From Desulfuromonas sp. (lineage in GTDB: Bacteria > Desulfobacterota > Desulfuromonadia > Desulfuromonadales > SZUA-401), in NCBI GenBank assembly GCA_002869605.1, contig PKUI01000055.1, positions 1 through 49,022 on the forward strand: 49,022 bases of DNA. Reading direction: 5' to 3'. Below are positions 26,150-34,695 of the stretch, piece by piece. Numbering within the stretch: the stretch's first letter is position 1; the number at the start of each line of letters is the position of its first letter. The position numbers and the translations under genes were made by a program. The notes under the pieces are model-generated. The model was given only the letters and a program-made list of their open reading frames with translations. It had not been told where the DNA came from and did no database searches.

Positions 26150-27232
26150 TCATGCCGTGCACAGCTGCTGAAAAAACTCGAGATAGCGTTCGGCACTGCG
26201 GGCGCAGGAAAATTCCTCGGCCATCCGTTGTCGTCCCTTCACAGACATCTCCTTCAGCAGGGAGCGATCATGGTAAAGCTTGCGAATCCGCTCGGCAATC
26301 AAATCCGCGCGCTGGGTCGGCACCACGAAGCCGGTGCCCCCTTCCAGGACCACCTCTTTTCCGCCGCCGGCAGTGGTAATCACCTGTGGTGTTCCGCAAC
26401 CCATCGCCTCCATAACCGCACGCGGCAGTCCCTCGCCACTGATCGAAGGCTGAACAAGAACATCGGCGGCTGTAATCAGGCTCGGCACATCGTGTCGATA
26501 GCCGGTCACGTGAATCCTCTCACGCATCTGGCTGCCGTTTATCTGCTCCTGGTAGCTATCCATATTTTTCCCCACCAGGAGAAGGTGCAGATCCGGCAAA
26601 TAGGCTAGAAGTTCAGCTGCTTCGAGCATGACCGGGATCCCCTTGCTCGGGCGGGCGTTGACCGCGCAGATCACCACGAATGCGGATCCGGAGATGCCAA
26701 ACTCCGCAAGATCGGCGGCCTTGACCTGGTACCACTCCAGTCTGTGTCCCTTATGAATAGCCACAACCCGTTCCGGATGGCTCCAGACCCGGCTCGCCAC
26801 ATCCTCACGCACCGCTTCGGAGACGCACGCGACGCCGTCAACCCGCGGATGGAGATGGGTGAGATAAGCAGAGGGGTCGTGTCGATACAGGCCACCGGTC
26901 GTGCCACGGTAGGTCACCAGCTTGACCCGGTTCCCTAAGGCCGCGAATGCGCTGTTGGGTATCGCCTTGGAGTTGGTGGCGTAAAGAATATCGTAGCGCC
27001 GCGCCTGCAGCTCCCGGCGTATCGTCCCGATCGCGTGCAGCGACAGTTTCTTACGCACGTTCACGTCGACAACCCGCAGCCCTTCTTCCTCATAACGCCT
27101 GCCGTACTCGCTGTTGGCTTGAGTGAGAATGGTTACCAAGTGCCCGCGCCGGGCAAACTCGATAAACATTTCCCCCTCGGGGCGGATGCTGTTAAACGAG
27201 CTGGTGGAATCTGTAACGATCAGGATGTTCAT
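26150..27232 (-). CDS. GT4-family glycosyltransferase
   Basis: This 360-residue GT-B glycosyltransferase has an N-terminal NILIVTDSTSSFNSIRPEGE and FIEFARRGHLVTILT. The middle has ILYATNSKAIPNSAFAAL, VKLVTYRGTTGGLYRHD and DGVACVSEAVREDV. The donor domain has VICAVNARPSKGIPVMLEAA, LLLVGKNMDSYQEQI, then VLVQPSISGEGLPRAVMEAM with the E-X7-E-like signature and CGTPQVITTAGGGKEV. ATG 27232 (AAGG upstream) is preferred over a GTG at 27262. It probably acts on the LPS core and starts 54 bases after lpxK. Donor and acceptor are not readable. Confidence 0.85.
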   Translation of the reverse strand: MNILIVTDSTSSFNSIRPEGEMFIEFARRGHLVTILTQANSEYGRRYEEEGLRVVDVNVRKKLSLHAIGTIRRELQARRYDILYATNSKAIPNSAFAALGNRVKLVTYRGTTGGLYRHDPSAYLTHLHPRVDGVACVSEAVREDVASRVWSHPERVVAIHKGHRLEWYQVKAADLAEFGISGSAFVVICAVNARPSKGIPVMLEAAELLAYLPDLHLLLVGKNMDSYQEQINGSQMRERIHVTGYRHDVPSLITAADVLVQPSISGEGLPRAVMEAMGCGTPQVITTAGGGKEVVLEGGTGFVVPTQRADLIAERIRKLYHDRSLLKEMSVKGRQRMAEEFSCARSAERYLEFFQQLCTA

Positions 27233-27286
27233 GAATACCTTGTCGGCCTTCCCCTGTGACACTATGCCCGAGGAGGTAAGCCGTTG

Positions 27287-28552
27287 CTACGCCTGGTCGA
27301 GAGGCGTCGCCTCGTCTATCAGCATCACCGGGATTTCATCCCGCACCGGGTAGGCCAGCTTGCAGGCCGGGCAAATGATCTGTTGCTCTGCTTGTCGATA
27401 GTCGACCTCCCCCTTACATGCCGGGCAGGCCAGGATATCGAGAAGCTCCTTGGAAAGTGTCATGGCTTGTTCATCCTTAAAGTGCAAATACTGCTGCAAA
27501 AGTCTGTCGAGCGTTTCGACACCTTGCGTGACATGCACCTCCAGAGGGAGGGCGACGCAGGGGCAGGGAAGCTCGACATCGAGTAACTTGACCGCATCCT
27601 TTTCGGTGGTGACCAGCAGCTCTACCCCGGATGCCAGCTCGCGCAGGCGCGCAATCTCTGTCTCCCCGTAGGCGCTGTGGTCCGGAAACGCTAACCGCTG
27701 AGCAATCTCTACCCCGCGGGAGGAGAGTGCGTCGAAAAAGGAGTCCGGATGGGCAATGCCGCAAAATGCGGCGATCGACATGCCTTGCATGTCCGCAAAA
27801 CTCAAGGTTCCCCCCTCAAGACTCCACCCCTGTCCGGCAATCCGGTGTTCGGAGGCCAGCAACGGCTTGCCGTGCAAAGAGGTCGCTTGCGGTAGCTCTG
27901 TACAGCGGGTCAGCATCACCGCCGATGCACGTTGCAGCGCCGCCGGAAACTCGCGCATTATCCCCGCCGGAAGCGGCAGGCCGTTGCCGAGCGGGGATTG
28001 CGCATCGAGCAGCACCAGATCCAGGTCCCGAACCACGGCCAGGTGCTGAAAACCATCATCGAGCACCACGACCTCCGCACCGAGTTGCAGCGCCCGCTCA
28101 ACACCATCGGCCCTGCGTGCGGCAACCACCACGATAGCCTGCGGGTTGCGACACGCCAGCAGATACGGTTCATCACCAGCCTGGCGGGGGGAGAGCAACG
28201 TCCCGGCCCCGTGACTGACGACTTCAACCGGCGCCTTCACGTGGCGACCGTAACCGCGGCTCACCACTGCCGGGGTCACCCCCAAAGCCAACAGACGCTT
28301 GACCAGCAGATCCGTCACCGGGGTCTTGCCGGTGCCGCCAACCGTCAGGTTGCCGACTGAAACCACCGGCACCGGCGCACGGTAACGTCGCGCCAGCCCC
28401 CCAAGAAAAAACCGTTCGCGCAGCCAGAGCAGACTCCCATAGAGCAGCGACAAGGCCAGCAAAGGACCGAACCCCACCTTTTCCAAAGGCGTAACGGGGC
28501 CGTGGTCGACAAGACGGCGATGCCATCGTTCGCAGGACGCGCGAAGATTCAT
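27287..28552 (-). CDS. lpxK: LpxK lipid A 4'-kinase fused in frame to a Trm112/YcaR-type zinc-ribbon protein
   Basis: This frame has 421 residues. Residues 1 to about 360 are LpxK, which phosphorylates the 4' position of tetra-acyl disaccharide. It has a hydrophobic N-terminal anchor (FGPLLALSLLYGSLLWLRE), the P-loop VSVGNLTVGGTGKTPVTDLL, VVSRGYGRHVKAPV, VVLDDGFQHLAVVRDLDLVL and LLVTTEKDAVKL. The last 58 residues, from Met 364 (codon at 27463), are a complete UPF0434/Trm112 protein: LLDILACPACKGEVDY, then IICPACKLAYPVRDEIPVML with two CPAC knuckles. In E. coli lpxK is followed by ycaR as a separate gene; here there is no stop between them. An AAGGA 10 bases before the internal ATG could also allow independent translation. 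Confidence 0.92.
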   Translation of the reverse strand: MNLRASCERWHRRLVDHGPVTPLEKVGFGPLLALSLLYGSLLWLRERFFLGGLARRYRAPVPVVSVGNLTVGGTGKTPVTDLLVKRLLALGVTPAVVSRGYGRHVKAPVEVVSHGAGTLLSPRQAGDEPYLLACRNPQAIVVVAARRADGVERALQLGAEVVVLDDGFQHLAVVRDLDLVLLDAQSPLGNGLPLPAGIMREFPAALQRASAVMLTRCTELPQATSLHGKPLLASEHRIAGQGWSLEGGTLSFADMQGMSIAAFCGIAHPDSFFDALSSRGVEIAQRLAFPDHSAYGETEIARLRELASGVELLVTTEKDAVKLLDVELPCPCVALPLEVHVTQGVETLDRLLQQYLHFKDEQAMTLSKELLDILACPACKGEVDYRQAEQQIICPACKLAYPVRDEIPVMLIDEATPLDQA

Positions 28553-29844
28553 GACGCCCCCAGACTGTTGCGCAAGGCCTCGAACGTCCGCCGCGCGGCA
28601 CCGGCGTGCTCAGCGTAGACTGCGGCTCCATGCTGCCCGATCCGCTCACGGAGGTCTTTATCCAGCAGCAGCCGTTCAACCTCACCGGCGAGATTTGCGG
28701 CTACCACGCGCACACCACCCTCGGCTTCGAGCAACAACCCCGCGATCTGTTTGATGTTCTGGGTGTGCGGCCCGAACAACACCGGCTTGCCGAGCATACT
28801 CGCCTCCAGGACGTTGTGCCCTCCGATCGGCACCAGGCTGCCCCCGACGAAGACCACATCGGCACAGGCATAGAGTTTGAGCATCTCGCCCAGGGTATCA
28901 ACGATCAACACCTGCTCGGGGCTCAGCGAGGAGCGCTCCCCGGTAACGCTGCTGCGCAGTATCGGCTCCAACCCGGCGGCCACAACCAACTCGGCGACAC
29001 TGTCCGCCCGCTCCGGGTAACGGGGCACCAGTACCAGGTTACATGCCTGTCCCTTGGCAAGCAGAGTCGTAAACGCTTCCAGGACTAACTGTTCTTCCCC
29101 CTGTCGGGTGCTCCCCGCAACCCAGATCAGGCGCGCCTCAGGCAAAGCCAGGTCGCTGCAGATCCGATTGACTTCGGCACTGGAAAAATCCGGCGCCGGC
29201 AGATCAAACTTCATGTTGCCGGTGACCTCGATGGCTTCCGAGGCTGCGCCGAGACGCACGATTCTAAGTGCATCCATCCGGCTCTGCATGCAGAAGTGGG
29301 TGAAGTTCCCCAGCAAGGGGGCCAGAAACCGCTTGACCATCAGGTAGCGCGGGAAAGAACGATCGGAGATCCTGCCGTTAACCATCAACAGCGGAATCCC
29401 CCGTTGCGACACCAGGCGTACCAGATTGGGCCATATTTCGGTCTCGACCAGCAACACGGCCTGCGGCTGGAGTTGACGCAGGGCCCGTTTCACCAGGAAC
29501 GAGATATCGAACGGCAGGAAAATGCACAGGTCGACTTCTTCGAGAGACTGCCCGATCTCTTTACCGGTAAAGGTCATGCATGAGAGCAGCAGCACCGCAT
29601 CCGGGTTCGCCTGGCGCATTTCCTTGAGCAGCGGCAGGCAGGCACGGACTTCACCGACAGACACCGCGTGCACCCACAGCAGGCGCTTCCCGGCAAAAGG
29701 CTGCAGACGCTGCGGCGCATAGATGGCCAACCGCTCGCAGACCCCTTCCCACAAGCGCCCGTAACGTGCCCCCTTGTAAAGGGCATAGGGGAAGAGAATC
29801 GCGGCAGCCAGGGTCATGATGAGGTCATACAGCCGATACACCAT
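28549..29844 (-). CDS. waaA: 3-deoxy-D-manno-octulosonic acid (Kdo) transferase
   Basis: This 431-residue GT30 enzyme (KdtA) adds Kdo to lipid IVA. The N-terminal membrane anchor MTLAAAILFPYALYKGARYG is followed by LLWVHAVSVGEVRACLPLL with the catalytic Glu, CMTFTGKEIGQSL, LLVETEIWPNLVRLV and VTGNMKFDLPAP. LIWVAGSTRQGEEQLVLEAF, FVGGSLVPIGGHNVLEASML and GKPVLFGPHTQNI complete the donor domain. ATG 29844 follows GGAGAG; the frame extends 8 codons further upstream. It overlaps lpxK by 4 bases and the DUF374 gene by 20. With KdkA downstream, a single phosphorylated Kdo is a plausible core, as in Haemophilus; that is inference. Confidence 0.95.
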   Translation of the reverse strand: MVYRLYDLIMTLAAAILFPYALYKGARYGRLWEGVCERLAIYAPQRLQPFAGKRLLWVHAVSVGEVRACLPLLKEMRQANPDAVLLLSCMTFTGKEIGQSLEEVDLCIFLPFDISFLVKRALRQLQPQAVLLVETEIWPNLVRLVSQRGIPLLMVNGRISDRSFPRYLMVKRFLAPLLGNFTHFCMQSRMDALRIVRLGAASEAIEVTGNMKFDLPAPDFSSAEVNRICSDLALPEARLIWVAGSTRQGEEQLVLEAFTTLLAKGQACNLVLVPRYPERADSVAELVVAAGLEPILRSSVTGERSSLSPEQVLIVDTLGEMLKLYACADVVFVGGSLVPIGGHNVLEASMLGKPVLFGPHTQNIKQIAGLLLEAEGGVRVVAANLAGEVERLLLDKDLRERIGQHGAAVYAEHAGAARRTFEALRNSLGAS

Positions 29845-30496
29845 GTCTCTCCAGCTGATCAATGGCACGTTGGGTGTTCAGATCAAGGGCCTTTTGCACC
29901 CGCACGTGGAAATCCTCGAAGGTCTCATTTTCGCCACAGTAAAGCGGTTCTCCATAGGCGTAGACGGCCCGGCAAAACGGATAGGGAAGCAAAAAACGAT
30001 CCCAGGACGCAAAACGATGCCCTCGACTGGCGACAAAGGCCATCGGCACAATCGCACGCCGGGTCAATTTGGCCAGCTGCGCGACCCCCTCCTTGGCTTC
30101 GTGCCGTGGCCCCTTGGGGCCATCGGGGGTAATCGCAAGATCGTACGGGGTCTTGGCCAGGCGCACCATTTCACGCAGTGCACGAGGGCCACCGCGGCTC
30201 GACGAACCGCGCACTGCGCCCTGGCCGAGAAACTCCATGGTCCGCGCAATCAACTCCCCGTCCTTGGAACGGCTGATCAGGATACGGGTCCCGGGTCCCT
30301 GGTAGCCCGACGCCATCAACAGTAGCTGGTCATGCCAGAAACTGATAATCACCGATTCGCCCTTCTTCCAGATCGGCTTGACACTATCCAGGCCGATGGT
30401 TTCACTGCGCACCAGCATGTGGATCAAGCGGATCAGGCCGGCAGCCAGCCATGGCAGAAGGGTGAACACCACCCAGTTTTTGCGTACTTCTGCCAT
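29825..30496 (-). CDS. DUF374 / lysophospholipid acyltransferase-like protein
   Basis: This 223-residue membrane-associated protein of the DUF374 family, related to LPLAT acyltransferases, has an N-terminal hydrophobic segment (VFTLLPWLAAGLIRLIHMLV). SVIISFWHDQLLLMASGYQG has the HX4D-like acyltransferase motif as HDQLLL. RILISRSKDGELIARTMEFL, VRGSSSRGGPRALREMVRL, AITPDGPKGPRHEAKEGVAQ and IVPMAFVASRGHRFASWDR follow. The family is always found next to lipid A and Kdo genes in this group of bacteria and is a candidate for lipid A acylation, but no reaction is established as far as I know. It lies 3 bases after msbA. Confidence 0.85.
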   Translation of the reverse strand: MAEVRKNWVVFTLLPWLAAGLIRLIHMLVRSETIGLDSVKPIWKKGESVIISFWHDQLLLMASGYQGPGTRILISRSKDGELIARTMEFLGQGAVRGSSSRGGPRALREMVRLAKTPYDLAITPDGPKGPRHEAKEGVAQLAKLTRRAIVPMAFVASRGHRFASWDRFLLPYPFCRAVYAYGEPLYCGENETFEDFHVRVQKALDLNTQRAIDQLERHGVSAV

Positions 30497-30499
30497 CCC

Positions 30500-32233
30500 C
30501 TAATCCTTAAACTGCATATCATAGAGGCGCTTGTAAATCCCGCCGTTTTGTAACAGCTCCTGATGCCGTCCATGCTCGACGATATGTCCCTTGTCCAGCA
30601 CCAGGATCTTATCGGCATGCATGATGGTCGAGAGTCGATGGGCAATAACCAGAGTAGTGCGATTCTGCATCAGGTTATGCAGGGCCTGTTGCACCATCGC
30701 CTCGCTTTCGGTGTCGAGTGCACTGGTCGCTTCATCCAGAATCAAGATCGGTGCATCGCGCAAAATCGCCCGGGCGATACAAACACGTTGTCTCTGGCCG
30801 CCGGAAAGGCGCACGCCACGATCGCCGATCACGGTTGCGTAGCCCTCGGGTAGCTGGCGAATGAAATCGTCGGCATACGCCTGCCGAGCAGCCTCTGCAA
30901 CGTCCTTCTCGCAAACTTCGTCACGTCCGTAGGCAATATTCCCGGCCACCGAATCGTTGAACAGGAAGGTCTCCTGGTCGACCAAGGCCAGGTTGGCGCG
31001 CAAGCTGTCGAGAGAGACCTCTCGAATGTCCTGCCCATCGATACGAATCGATCCGAATGAGACATCGTAGAAACGGTTGAGCAGACCAACAACCGTGGTT
31101 TTCCCGGCGCCGCTTGAACCGACCAGAGCAACAACCTCGCCGGGAGCCGCCGTGAAAGAAATATCCTCGAGTACAGCTTCGTCGTCATAGGCGAAGCCGA
31201 CCCGGTCAAACACCACCTCACCCCGTACCCTGGGCATTTCAATGGCGTCCTGCCGGTCCTGGATTTCCAGCGGTTCGGAACGTAATTCGAATACCCTTTC
31301 GGCAGCGCCGAGCGCCTGCTGCACCCGGTTGTAGAGCTTGGAGAGTTTCTTGGCCGGGGTGTACATGAAAATCACCGCAGCGATGACCGAGAAGAACTCC
31401 CCCTGGGTCAGGGTCCCGACGAACACCCGATGCAGACCGTACCAGGCAACGCCGGCACCCCCGAGCGCCCCGAAAAATTCCATCGCCGGAGACGATGCGG
31501 CGTCATACTGGATCACCTTGCTGATGAAACTGTAATAGGCGTTGTTCTGCCGGCGGAACTTGCGGTCTTCGTCCTCTTCGGTTCCAAACGATTTAATGAC
31601 CTTGATTCCGGAAAGGGCCTGTTCGAGAACCATGGTCACATCACCCATAGCCGCCTGCCCGCGCCGTGAATAGCCCTTGATCCGCTTCCCGATCGCCGAC
31701 GCCGGACCACCTGCCAACGGCAGGATGACGAAGGCGATAGCCGCCAGTTTCCAGTCGGTGTAAAAAGCCACCCCGGTCAGGGCCACCAGGGTCATTCCCT
31801 CCTTGAGCAGACCGACCAAAACCTCCGCGACCGCCGACTGCATAATGGTGACATCGTTGGTAACACGCGACATGATCGAGCCGGTGGAGCTACGCGAGAA
31901 ATACCGCATCGAAAGCGACAGGGTATGCCCAAACACCTCGTCACGGATGTCGCGCATCACCAGCTGCCCAACGGTGCGGATAAAGTATTCCTGGAAGTAA
32001 CGGGCGCCCCCCTTGAACAGGGCCAGGCCAATCACCATCAGCGGCACCCACTTGATCAGGTCTGCGCGAACCTCCACCACGATCCAGTCGATAAACGGTT
32101 GCACCAGTTTGGCCGCCACCGCATCACTGCCAGCCACCCCGACCGAGGCAATCACAGACAGGATCAGACGCCCACGATAGGGGCGCACGTAGTTGAGAAG
32201 GCGACGATAAATATGCCAATCGATTTGTGCCAT
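30500..32233 (-). CDS. msbA: lipid A export ABC transporter, permease-ATPase MsbA
   Basis: This 577-residue half-transporter has six membrane segments in residues 1 to about 320 and a C-terminal ATPase. Walker A is ALVGSSGAGKTTVVGLL, the Q-loop lies in LALVDQETFLF, the signature is VRLSGGQRQRVCIARAIL, Walker B is PILILDEATSALDTESEAMV and the switch His lies in LVIAHRLSTI. The N-terminal half contains the characteristic RYFSRSSTGSIMSRVTNDV. It flips lipid A-core to the periplasmic leaflet as a homodimer. The start ATG 32233 overlaps the lpxB stop (TGATG), tying it to lipid A synthesis. Confidence 0.96.
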   Translation of the reverse strand: MAQIDWHIYRRLLNYVRPYRGRLILSVIASVGVAGSDAVAAKLVQPFIDWIVVEVRADLIKWVPLMVIGLALFKGGARYFQEYFIRTVGQLVMRDIRDEVFGHTLSLSMRYFSRSSTGSIMSRVTNDVTIMQSAVAEVLVGLLKEGMTLVALTGVAFYTDWKLAAIAFVILPLAGGPASAIGKRIKGYSRRGQAAMGDVTMVLEQALSGIKVIKSFGTEEDEDRKFRRQNNAYYSFISKVIQYDAASSPAMEFFGALGGAGVAWYGLHRVFVGTLTQGEFFSVIAAVIFMYTPAKKLSKLYNRVQQALGAAERVFELRSEPLEIQDRQDAIEMPRVRGEVVFDRVGFAYDDEAVLEDISFTAAPGEVVALVGSSGAGKTTVVGLLNRFYDVSFGSIRIDGQDIREVSLDSLRANLALVDQETFLFNDSVAGNIAYGRDEVCEKDVAEAARQAYADDFIRQLPEGYATVIGDRGVRLSGGQRQRVCIARAILRDAPILILDEATSALDTESEAMVQQALHNLMQNRTTLVIAHRLSTIMHADKILVLDKGHIVEHGRHQELLQNGGIYKRLYDMQFKD

Positions 32234-33408
32234 CAGTTCTCTCTTGTATCCCGCCGGCCACGTGCCAGCTGCGAAGCAATCTGCGCAACCCTGGCCGAGC
32301 AGCCGGGCTCGCCCATGAGCTCGCGGACCTCGTCGAGTCCAGAGATCATCGCCTCTCGATAGACGTCATCGTTTAGAATGCGCAAAATATCCTCCGCCAA
32401 CGACTGAGGAGTCGCATCGGCCTGAAGACGCTCAGGGACAACCTCGCGCCCAGCGACAATATTGGCCAAGCTGACCTGTGGCAGCGTGACCAGGCGCCGT
32501 CCGATGAAAAACGACAGCGGCGCCGCGCTGTAGGTAATGACCATCGGAGTCCCGGTGAGTGCAATCTGCAGGGTCACCGTCCCCGAAACCGCGATCGCCG
32601 CGTCACAGGCGGAAGCGATGTTATACACCTCTTCGCCGACGGCGATGATCGGCACGGCGAAATCCTTAAGACGTCCCTCGATAACGGTTCGGTCGAGGCT
32701 GTCTGCCATAGACATGACGAACTGCGCCTCGGGCATCGCTGCGCGGATCAGCTCGGCCGCGGCAACGATCTTTTCGAAGCTGTAGCGGATTTCGCTTCGC
32801 CGGCTCCCCGGAAACAGCCCGATCAGCGGTTTTTCGGCATCCAGTCCATGCTCTGCACAGAACGTCTCGCGCGTCTTGTTGACACGAAAGCCATCCATCA
32901 GAGGATTTCCGACGTAGCTGACCGGCAACGCGTAATCGGCATAGCACTCGTCTTCGAAGGGGAAGATCGTCGCCAGGTGGTCAACCCGCTCCGCGAGTTG
33001 CTTGGCCCTACCGCTACGCCACGCCCAGACCTTGGGACTGATGTAGTAGAGCACCGGTATCCCTGCCCGCTTGGCGACCCGTGCAAAACGGAGGTTGAAG
33101 CCGGGGTAGTCGATCAGTATCACCAGATCGGGCCTGCGCTCACCGTAAAGAGCCTGCTTGAGTGTGCGGAATGCACGCAAGATTGTCGGCATATGGAGGG
33201 CGACTTCAACCAGCCCCATCACGGCCAGTTCTTCCGCCGGAATGAGGACTTCGCACCCTTCGGCGGCCATGCGCTTGCCGGCTACGCCAGAAAAAACAAG
33301 ACCGGGATCGACCTCGCGGGCCGCCCGGATGAGATTGGCACCGTGCAGGTCACCGGAGGCTTCACCGGCGACCACAAGTACGTGGCGCTGATCACTGTGC
33401 TTGATCAT
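32233..33408 (-). CDS. lpxB: lipid-A-disaccharide synthase
   Basis: This 391-residue GT19 enzyme joins lipid X and UDP-2,3-diacylglucosamine. HVLVVAGEASGDLHGANLIR is the family N-terminus, and ELAVMGLVEVALHMPTILRA follows. VILIDYPGFNLRFARVAKRA, VLYYISPKVWAWRSGRAKQL, ATIFPFEDECYADY and IGLFPGSRRSEIRYS are all diagnostic. AIAVSGTVTLQIALTGTPMV and VTLPQVSLANIVAGREVVPE complete the C-terminal half. The start is ATG 33408. The 63-base gap to lpxA holds no gene, although relatives, to my knowledge, often have lpxI and a Gfo/Idh oxidoreductase between lpxA and lpxB. Confidence 0.96.
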   Translation of the reverse strand: MIKHSDQRHVLVVAGEASGDLHGANLIRAAREVDPGLVFSGVAGKRMAAEGCEVLIPAEELAVMGLVEVALHMPTILRAFRTLKQALYGERRPDLVILIDYPGFNLRFARVAKRAGIPVLYYISPKVWAWRSGRAKQLAERVDHLATIFPFEDECYADYALPVSYVGNPLMDGFRVNKTRETFCAEHGLDAEKPLIGLFPGSRRSEIRYSFEKIVAAAELIRAAMPEAQFVMSMADSLDRTVIEGRLKDFAVPIIAVGEEVYNIASACDAAIAVSGTVTLQIALTGTPMVITYSAAPLSFFIGRRLVTLPQVSLANIVAGREVVPERLQADATPQSLAEDILRILNDDVYREAMISGLDEVRELMGEPGCSARVAQIASQLARGRRDTREN

Positions 33409-33471
33409 TACTATCCCGACAGAGTTCGCACAGGGGCTATCCTGCGCCGACAGTCGTCCAGAAAATGGCCC

Positions 33472-34242
33472 TTAGCGGGCCACTCCTCGCTCACTACCGC
33501 GAATAAAGTCTGCAAACACCATCACCTCTGGAACATTTCCGTACTCTGCATCAATACGTGCAAGCGCCTCTTCCTGCTTGAGGTTGGCACGGAATACCAG
33601 CTTATACGCCCCCTTAATCGCGGAAAGCGCCTCACGTGAGAAGCCACGGCGCTTGAGCCCCACCAGGTTCAGCCCGATGGTCTTGGCCCGGTCCCCCTGT
33701 GCCAGGGTGTAAGGGGGAATATCCTGCGCAACCATCGACCCCCCACTGAGCATCACGTGGCAACCGATGCGGCTGAATTGATGTACCGCACTCAAACCAC
33801 CGAGAATGGCGGCATCATCGACGATAACGTGCCCGGCAAGCGTCGCGGCGTTGGCCAGAATCACCTGGTTTCCCACCCTACAATCGTGAGCCACGTGCGA
33901 ATATGCCATAAACAGGTTGTCGTTGCCGATCACGGTCTCACCGCCCCCGTCCCCGGTCCCGCGATGCAGGGTCACGAACTCGCGAATCTGGTTGCGGTCC
34001 CCGATCTTCAAAACGGTCTTCTCCCCGGCGAATTTCAGATCCTGGGGAGCCGCTCCGACAGAAGCAAACTGGAAAATGCGATTGTCGCATCCGATTTCGG
34101 TCCAGGCGTCGATCACCACATGGGGTCCGACCGTCGTGCCGGCACCAATCGACACCCCCTCACCGATAACCGCATAAGGACCGACCTCGACAGATGGATC
34201 AAGCTGAGCACTCTCGTGAATAATTGCCGTGGCATGGATCAT
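33472..34242 (-). CDS. lpxA: UDP-N-acetylglucosamine O-acyltransferase
   Basis: This 256-residue left-handed beta-helix enzyme is the first acylation of lipid A. It is built of hexapeptide repeats from IHATAIIHESAQLDPSVEVG through VGPHVVIDAWTEIG and LGGLSAVHQFSRIG. FMAYSHVAHDCRVGNQVILA includes the catalytic His of the HxAHD motif. QDIPPYTLAQGDRAKTIGLN and GLKRRGFSREALSAIKGAYK are the typical C-terminal helical region. The start is ATG 34242, 12 bases after fabZ. Confidence 0.96.
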   Translation of the reverse strand: MIHATAIIHESAQLDPSVEVGPYAVIGEGVSIGAGTTVGPHVVIDAWTEIGCDNRIFQFASVGAAPQDLKFAGEKTVLKIGDRNQIREFVTLHRGTGDGGGETVIGNDNLFMAYSHVAHDCRVGNQVILANAATLAGHVIVDDAAILGGLSAVHQFSRIGCHVMLSGGSMVAQDIPPYTLAQGDRAKTIGLNLVGLKRRGFSREALSAIKGAYKLVFRANLKQEEALARIDAEYGNVPEVMVFADFIRGSERGVAR

Positions 34243-34254
34243 GGGCCACCCCCT

Positions 34255-34689
34255 TTACATTTTTACGAAGGTTGCTTTGAGGTCCCCTTCGGCCACCAGG
34301 GTCTCACCGACATAGGCTTTACCGGTAAAGCAGTAAATACCACGGCGACAGTTGGTCATCTCGATATTGATCCGCAGGGTATCCCCCGGGAGTACCGGCT
34401 TACGGAAGCGTGCCTTGTCAATCCCGGTGAAGTAGGTCACCAACTCCTGGTCCTCACCTTCGCTGTGACGGATGAAGGCACCAGCCACCTGGGCCATCGA
34501 CTCAATGATTAAAACTCCCGGCATGATCGGATGCCCAGGGAAGTGCCCCTGGAAAAACGGCTCATTGATGGTGACGTTCTTGAAGCCGTCGCAACGCTTC
34601 CCTTTTTCGATCACCTCAATGCGATCGACCAACAAAAAGGGGTATCGGTGCGGCAACAGTTTGAGAATCTGGTTGATATCGAGTTCCAT
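34255..34689 (-). CDS. fabZ: 3-hydroxyacyl-ACP dehydratase
   Basis: This 144-residue hot-dog-fold dehydratase of fatty acid synthesis balances acyl-ACP between phospholipid and lipid A. ILKLLPHRYPFLLVDRIEV opens the protein. GHFPGHPIMPGVLIIESMAQ carries the catalytic His 49 and Glu 63, and DKARFRKPVLPGDTLRI follows. The length and the position between lpxD and lpxA are the standard arrangement. It lies 6 bases after lpxD. Confidence 0.97.
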   Translation of the reverse strand: MELDINQILKLLPHRYPFLLVDRIEVIEKGKRCDGFKNVTINEPFFQGHFPGHPIMPGVLIIESMAQVAGAFIRHSEGEDQELVTYFTGIDKARFRKPVLPGDTLRINIEMTNCRRGIYCFTGKAYVGETLVAEGDLKATFVKM

Positions 34690-34695
34690 GTCGCT

